64,000 bases of DNA from Pempheris klunzingeri (lineage: Eukaryota > Chordata > Actinopteri > Acropomatiformes > Pempheridae), in NCBI RefSeq assembly GCF_042242105.1, contig NC_092033.1, positions 7,972,908 through 8,036,907 on the forward strand, read 5' to 3'. The notes under the pieces were generated by a model, which was given only the letters and a program-made list of their open reading frames with translations, made no database searches and had not been told where the DNA came from. Position 1 is the first letter of the stretch; every line of letters starts with the position of its first letter. Of this stretch, positions 58,656 through 64,000 are shown in pieces. The position numbers and the translations under genes are program-made.

Positions 58656-58803
58656 CTGCTGTTTGAGCTGATGAACCAGACTATCCTTCTCCCTCTTCAG
58701 AGCTGCCACCTCTTCCTGGGTTTTCTTCTTTTTGGACGAGGAGAGCTCTAGCAGGGCGATGTTGGCGTCTTTCTCACTTATGGCTGCCAGCAGTGCCTCT
58801 TGC
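58656..58803 (-). CDS. erc1: erc1 coding exon, end of main coiled coil
   Basis: 148 nt: one base completing a codon from the previous exon, then 49 codons, QEALLAAISEKDANIALLEL followed by SSSKKKKTQEEVAALKREKD and SLVHQLKQQ. The acceptor on minus is CTGTACAG|GCAAGAG (AG at 58804-58805) and the donor is CAGCAG|GTGGGA (GT at 58654-58655). The heptad pattern continues the long ERC coiled coil. The EALLAAISEKDANIALLE block is nearly unchanged across vertebrate ERC1 and ERC2. The upstream exon is outside the window. Confidence 0.97.
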
Positions 58804-58983
58804 CTGTACAGAGAATAATCATACATTTTGTTAGCAAAACAGGAAACTTAATCAAATTGATTTAATTAAACTTGATGCTATTGTTCGTTGAGGACATTAT
58901 TTGCATTGAGAGCAATAGAAATGATGTGGTGTTGGTGTAGTTTTTTCTTGCTCGATTAATGCTATTAAAGAGACACCATAAAG

Positions 58984-59371
58984 GGTTGGTTCACCCAAAA
59001 TAACAAAACACATTTTTTTTCATTTACATCTAGTGGTATCCAGCCATAAAGATACATCTGGATTTATCTTCCCAGGTTTTGAAAAAAATGACATTTAAGC
59101 TATTTGAGAGCGACATGTTTTTCTCAAGGTCTGCAAATACTTCTGTGGATTATCCAGAGTAACGGGGACACAAGATGCTCCTGTTAATTTCTTTTTTAAA
59201 TGTCACTTTGCATCATATTTTGCACCACATAGAAATTCCAGTCACCCCCCTTGTATTGGGGTGGAGACAGAAATCCTAGAAATGGATATTTCAAAATCTG
59301 GACAAAGGAAACCAAAACTATCTGCACTGCTGGATACTAATTTCAGTGTACTCTAATGTTATGGTGAACCC
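58984..59371. mobile_element. teleost foldback/MITE-like repeat
   Basis: The left end reads GGTTGGTTCACCCAAAATAA, then CTAGTGGTATCCAGCCATAA. Near the right end an inverted, diverged version appears (CAAAACTATCTGCACTGCTG, GGATACTAA, ending TGGTGAACCCA). The internal part includes TCTGTGGATTATCCAGAGTA. I recognise the GGTTCACCCAAA...AGTGGTATCCAGCCAT block from memory as a very common non-coding teleost repeat. It lies about 180 nt upstream of the erc1 exon at 58656-58803. Confidence 0.68.
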
Positions 59372-62300
59372 ATCACATGTCAACAAGTGGAGGCAAGTCC
59401 TCTTAATCGGAGCACCACTTTGTGATTTAGGGGGGGAAAAGTGGTGTATTTTCACAAAAATATTGTGCTTCCTGGTATGACGCATTCCATGCAATTAAAA
59501 TGTTTGTTCATGGTGGGGATCTTTATGGTATTTATCTACTAATCTTTCTCTTTGTCCCTTGTTTCCCTGGCTTCCAACAATGTACTGATGGCACAGTGTG
59601 TTTAGCTCCAAAGCTACTCAAATTAGCCATTAACCACACTGTGTTTAACTAACTTTAACTTTATTTAACCACACACACACACACATATAGAAATGCCTCC
59701 AATCTCTGTTTCCATACAGGTATTACTCTCTAGTCTTTCCAGCACTCATTCCTCTCTCTATCTCGTCCCTCTGTCTGGATGGTTGGCCTGACAGATAGAT
59801 AGCATTCCATGTGGTTGGGAAGCAACAAGCCACATCCCATCCATCCCACACCTCCTTCCCATTAGCCACAGATCTGGCCAATCTGGGGACACCCAAGGCT
59901 CAGTTTCTCGGAATTCTGTCCATTTCCAGAGAGAGTCTAAATCACAATGTTTTTTCCCACAATCCCACAGGGCTCAAAGATTGGCTAGACACGATCATAC
60001 CTATATGTAAACACACACACACAGAGATGCAAACTTGCATATGAAAGAGTGAAAGAAAAGACATTAAATTAATTAAATTAAAAGAAATATGGAGTAAAAG
60101 CAAAAGGACATATTTCACATCAACTCCTCCCTTAAACCCCACCGCTGTACCTACAGATAAGCATGTATGAAGGCACACACACACAGACGTACAATTATCC
60201 AGATACACTCACAAATCCACACTGACACACAGAGACATATTTCATTTACATTTTTTACATACCTTGAGCTTTTTTGTCCATTTTCTCTCTTTACTCAACA
60301 CATAGTTGCACTGTTTCTCTGACTCTCACACACAAACACACATATATGCACAGATACAGCGGTGCAGTGAGGAATGCAGTGATGAAAATGTCTAAATGAA
60401 GACAGATTACATGTTTGGACTGTGCGAAGACCCACAGATTCTTTGGTCAACCTCACTGACCATACTGTCAGTGTACAAGTGTCGCATCATGCATGTGGAC
60501 TGCAGCAATCCTGTCGGGAGCAGGGGCTCTGGGAGTTGAGACCGGGGTTGGTAGATCGATTCCCTGGACAAGTCTGGTCACTGTCAGACTGCTCAGTGCC
60601 TCTTAATCAAAGATTTTCCTGGTTTGTGACTATGGATGCAACATTTTGAGATACTGTAATGATAGTGCACCTTTACATTTTATGACACATACCCAAGGAT
60701 CATCCTTCACATATTAATGTATTGATAGAACCACTACTATACATATACTATCATAGGAACAGGGGGGATATTGGACATACAAGTTTAATCTTTCAACATG
60801 CTCCACCTTATTTTTGGGGAGTGTGTTTGGCCACTTAAATACTTTTTTAGCTTAAGCCAATGTGAGCTCTTGGACTCTTTCTGCTATCAGAACATTTCCT
60901 TTCTTCCATATTGTGACACACTGGAACACTGTTGCAGTTTTTTTCCTTTTTTCATATTAAGTGGTACGCACACACAAGATTACAAACACAAATACACACA
61001 TATACACACAGAAAGGCTAATGGAACATTAGTCTTGTTAAAGCTAACAGTGCGTCTAGTTTTATACCATATCTGAGAGTTACCTGCCAGCACTTGGCACT
61101 TATAAACCCCGGTGATAAAATGATATTTATTCCAGATGCACTCGTCTCATTCTGGGCCCCTTTCAATGGTTCTCTCTTCATTGCTGTCTAACACACACAC
61201 ACTTAAAACACTCTCTGCTTGGCCTTCTCAGCTTGTGCTAAACACATGCTTATGACAAGTGCTGGTTGTGGCTACTGCTGTTGCTATGTGATCATTAAAA
61301 TCCATTTCAAGTGCAGCCCTCTTTTGCCAAATCTTTAGATAATTCTACTGTCAGAGGGCACTTAAAAACATAGTATGCTCTCAGCTCTGCTGGCACTGTG
61401 TCCTCACCATTGAAAGTAACAAAGAAAACGTCGCCAGCACGGTGAAGAAGAAAGGTTCCCAGTGGACATGTAGCCTTAGATCTGTAACTTTTTTTTTTTC
61501 AAACCTTTTCTTTCTGCAGCAGTATGGGATAAAGGAAGGTCTACTACCAGTGAGCACTGAATAAAGCTTGTTAAAGAGGTTTCATACTTCCTTACTTTGG
61601 AAACATTGTTTTGTCTTAAATGTTGTGGTAATTTTGCACTGCACATAATGAGATATGAATCAGTGTGTGCAATGATGTGACATATTTGTCTTTGTATTGA
61701 TCAGGTGTCCCTCTGCTCTTTGACTGCTCAGCTATCTGAGATCTGTTGTTAGCTTGCATGCACCCCCCAAAAAAGCAGTGCATCACGTACACGAAGCCTC
61801 TTTATTTATGTCGATAAGCCTGCATTGGAACAGATGGCGCTACTGCAGTGGACTCCAGCAAAGAATGCAGGACCGAACCTGAATCTGGCCCAACTTAAGT
61901 CGCAGACAATGCAATGTCATCCAGCAATGCAGTTGACAGTGCATTGACGAGTCAAAAATGTACAAGGTCACATTCCTTCGATATTCGATATTGGATGATT
62001 CTGCAAAACTGGGATTATGTTCAATACAAATACTAACACTGTCTGTGCTTGACAACTACAACAGGCTTAAGGTTGGGATTGGAAAAAGATTGTGAGGATG
62101 TCAAATAAAATAAATTTGGCAACTAAACTAAACGAACTTTTGTTAAGGTTGGAGAATGAGTGGGGTTGTGGTATTGTGCGTCTGGTGTGGGGCACAAATT
62201 TTGTACTCTGCACCTGCAAGTTCAATCCACCACTCTAACCACCGAAAATGTAAAATTGCAGTAAGAAGAAATCTCAGTAATGGCATGCAGAAAACTAGAA

Positions 62301-62888
62301 ACAGGCTGAATTATGATGGCGTTTCATCCAGGTGATGATGGTATTAAGTAATAAAACAGTCAGATATTTATATGAACATTTTACAGGTTATTCAAAGTTT
62401 CCATTTACATTATATTCACTTCCCACTTCCTTTCAGGCTCTCTCGCTCTCTCGCTCATGTATCCACTTCCAGTATCTCTTGCCCACCCTGCACTTCTCAT
62501 CTCTTTCTCTTCTCCTCCCCCTCCATCCATCGTCACCCGTTCTATCTCTCCCCCTCTTCTCTCTCTCCATCTGTAAAGAAGCCAGGAGGCATTCTTTCCG
62601 TCGTTCTGCGGTCGTGTGCCATGATGTCATCACCGTGGCGACAAGGTAGACAGTAAGCAGATACACACAACCGCACCAGGCACCTGACCCCAACCCCAAC
62701 ACACACACACACTCAAGGAATCTCTCCTTCCTAAAACCACTTAAGGCCCCTCACTTTATCAGTAACACTAATGCCTGGTCTTAGATCACTCACATATTTC
62801 TGCACACACACACGCACGCACACCAAAGCAGCTTCCCGTGTGTGCTGCGTTATCTCTTTCATGCTGACACCCTCTACAGCAATCTAGG

Positions 62889-62890
<2 letters not shown>

Positions 62891-62921
<31 letters not shown>
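62891..62921. repeat. (GT)15 microsatellite
   Basis: Perfect GT array in the erc1 intron. Confidence 0.94.
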
Positions 62922-64000
62922 CAAGTAGCAGTTGTATGTCTGTGTTTATGACAGCATGTCTTTCTGTAGCATGCGCTCACAAGGATGTACTTATGTGTAC
63001 AGTGTGTGTCAATGTTCACAAGTTGTCTGTGTGTATTCAAGGCTTTATCCTGTGCATACGTACGTGTGTGTGTGTGTGCAAGAGTGTGTGTAAAGTAGAT
63101 TCAGTCCAGTGTGACACTGGCCAGTCTCTGTCTAAGACAAACACAGAGCTATTTTAGAACTAATCCCCTCTCTCTGCTCTCTGTTTCCGACTGAACAAAG
63201 CAGCTCTCCATTGTTTTCTGTGACACTGTCTGGTCTGGTTACCCAGGAGGCTGCTTGTAGGACGCCAGAGTTTACTCTTTAACCCCTGTAGGACGTGGTG
63301 CGTGTCAAGCTTGACCTCGTTTCTGTGAAGGGAAGTTTCCCCGCAACTTGCTAGGCCTCAGAGAACCATAATATGCAAGACTTGTTAATACTTTTTAATG
63401 TTATCTAAATTTTGAGAACGGTTTTGTCAAAACATACTCCACCCTCACTGGCCAATTTTGAGAAACTGAGGCGAGTGAAATCAGCAGATTCACTTGGCTG
63501 GCGGCGGGAGATTTAGAGAAATGGGATAATCATATTTACTGAAATCATGAGTCTGCTACGTGCTTCTATTTGCTTTAAACAACGGAAGACTGAAAGAGTT
63601 TTGGTATTATTATATTTAACTTCATTCATATAAATTCACCTGGAATCAGCCTTAATTGTGGACTTATGCAGCAGTTCATAGGGACTGGATCTGCCCTCCT
63701 TTTTGTCAGATCTTTTGAGCCTGCGATTTTATTGACAGTATAGTTAAATCAGTTGATTTCAGCAGCTGAAACAGTGTAACAGCATCAACATATTGCACTT
63801 CTTTGCTTTGGTTTTTAATATTTAAGTTTATTCTGGCTACAGCTATGAGGAATCAGGAATGTGACCATCTGGATACAAGCTGAGGTCTGATTGGCTTCAG
63901 CTGGGTCACCTGAGGGAAGGTAAAATACGCTTAAAGCATGTGTAACACCTGATGTATGAGACTGAGGATGTGTTAATAAAAACCATTTCCACATTTCTAG

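Larger units (their letters stand above)
58804..64000 (-). other. erc1: erc1 intron, 5' part cut by window edge
   Basis: No further erc1 exon could be found up to the right edge. The interval holds a foldback repeat (58984-59371), small CA arrays, a (GT)15 array at 62891-62921 and a GC-richer patch near 62580-62650. The rest is AT-rich and featureless to my eye. Confidence 0.8.

Noticed and set aside
60480-60600. B-box-like GGTAGATCGATTCC, possible tRNA-derived SINE
   Set aside because: No matching A box at the right distance and no tail or target duplication visible.
62433-62708. Minus frame with AERRK, reminiscent of an upstream erc1 exon
   Set aside because: Only five residues match the expected ERC sequence, the continuation does not, and no matching acceptor and donor pair is present.

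Overview
This window reads as nuclear DNA of a ray-finned (teleost) fish. It is AT-rich and saturated with CA/TG, CT and GATA-type microsatellites. It carries several repeats that I recognise from memory as common in teleost genomes, and the protein-coding parts are short exons with GT-AG boundaries in long introns. Most open frames in the window are translated microsatellites and were left out.

Layout. (1) Positions 1-3.2 kb hold a small tRNA cluster: two tRNA-Lys(CTT), two intron-containing tRNA-Leu(CAA) and one decayed tRNA-Lys. (2) 3.2-13.7 kb is microsatellite-rich with no recognisable gene. (3) 13.0-15.9 kb is a second cluster on the plus strand: Lys, Leu, decayed Lys, Lys, plus two older relics. 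(4) 15.9-21.1 kb is again without a recognised gene. (5) 21.1-21.9 kb is a CpG-enriched stretch ending in an excellent minus-strand splice donor. It is probably the untranslated first exon of a gene that continues leftwards out of the window; conserved vertebrate gene order after ERC1 makes wnt5b the leading but unproven candidate. (6) 21.9-24.2 kb is a run of three minus-strand tRNA-Leu(CAA) genes, two of them in a clear tandem duplication, with a broken LINE reverse transcriptase between copies two and three. (7) 26.5-27.1 kb is a common teleost repeat.

(8) From about 27.5 kb to the right edge runs the 3' end of erc1 (ELKS/Rab6-interacting/CAST family member 1) on the minus strand. Four constitutive coding exons lie at 58656-58803, 49761-49868, 43852-44037 and 29600-29737. 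They encode the last 192 residues, including the C-terminal Rab11-FIP-like RBD region, followed by a roughly 2 kb 3' UTR. A fourth tRNA cluster (two tRNA-Lys(CTT) and one decayed copy, all on the erc1 sense strand) sits inside the erc1 intron between 49.9 and 58.7 kb.

The most interesting observation is in the intron after exon 49761-49868. A short reading frame, DDEEGIWA followed by a stop, sits in phase behind an AG. This is the alternative C-terminus of neuronal ELKS/CAST proteins, which binds the RIM PDZ domain. Only 30 nt further along lies an in-frame 21-nt candidate microexon with a strong UCUCUCUC-AG acceptor and a GTGAGC donor. Together they suggest a compact switch between a RIM-binding ending, a 7-residue insertion, and the standard FIP-RBD ending. 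All assignments rest on reading the sequence and on remembered family features; no database search was possible.
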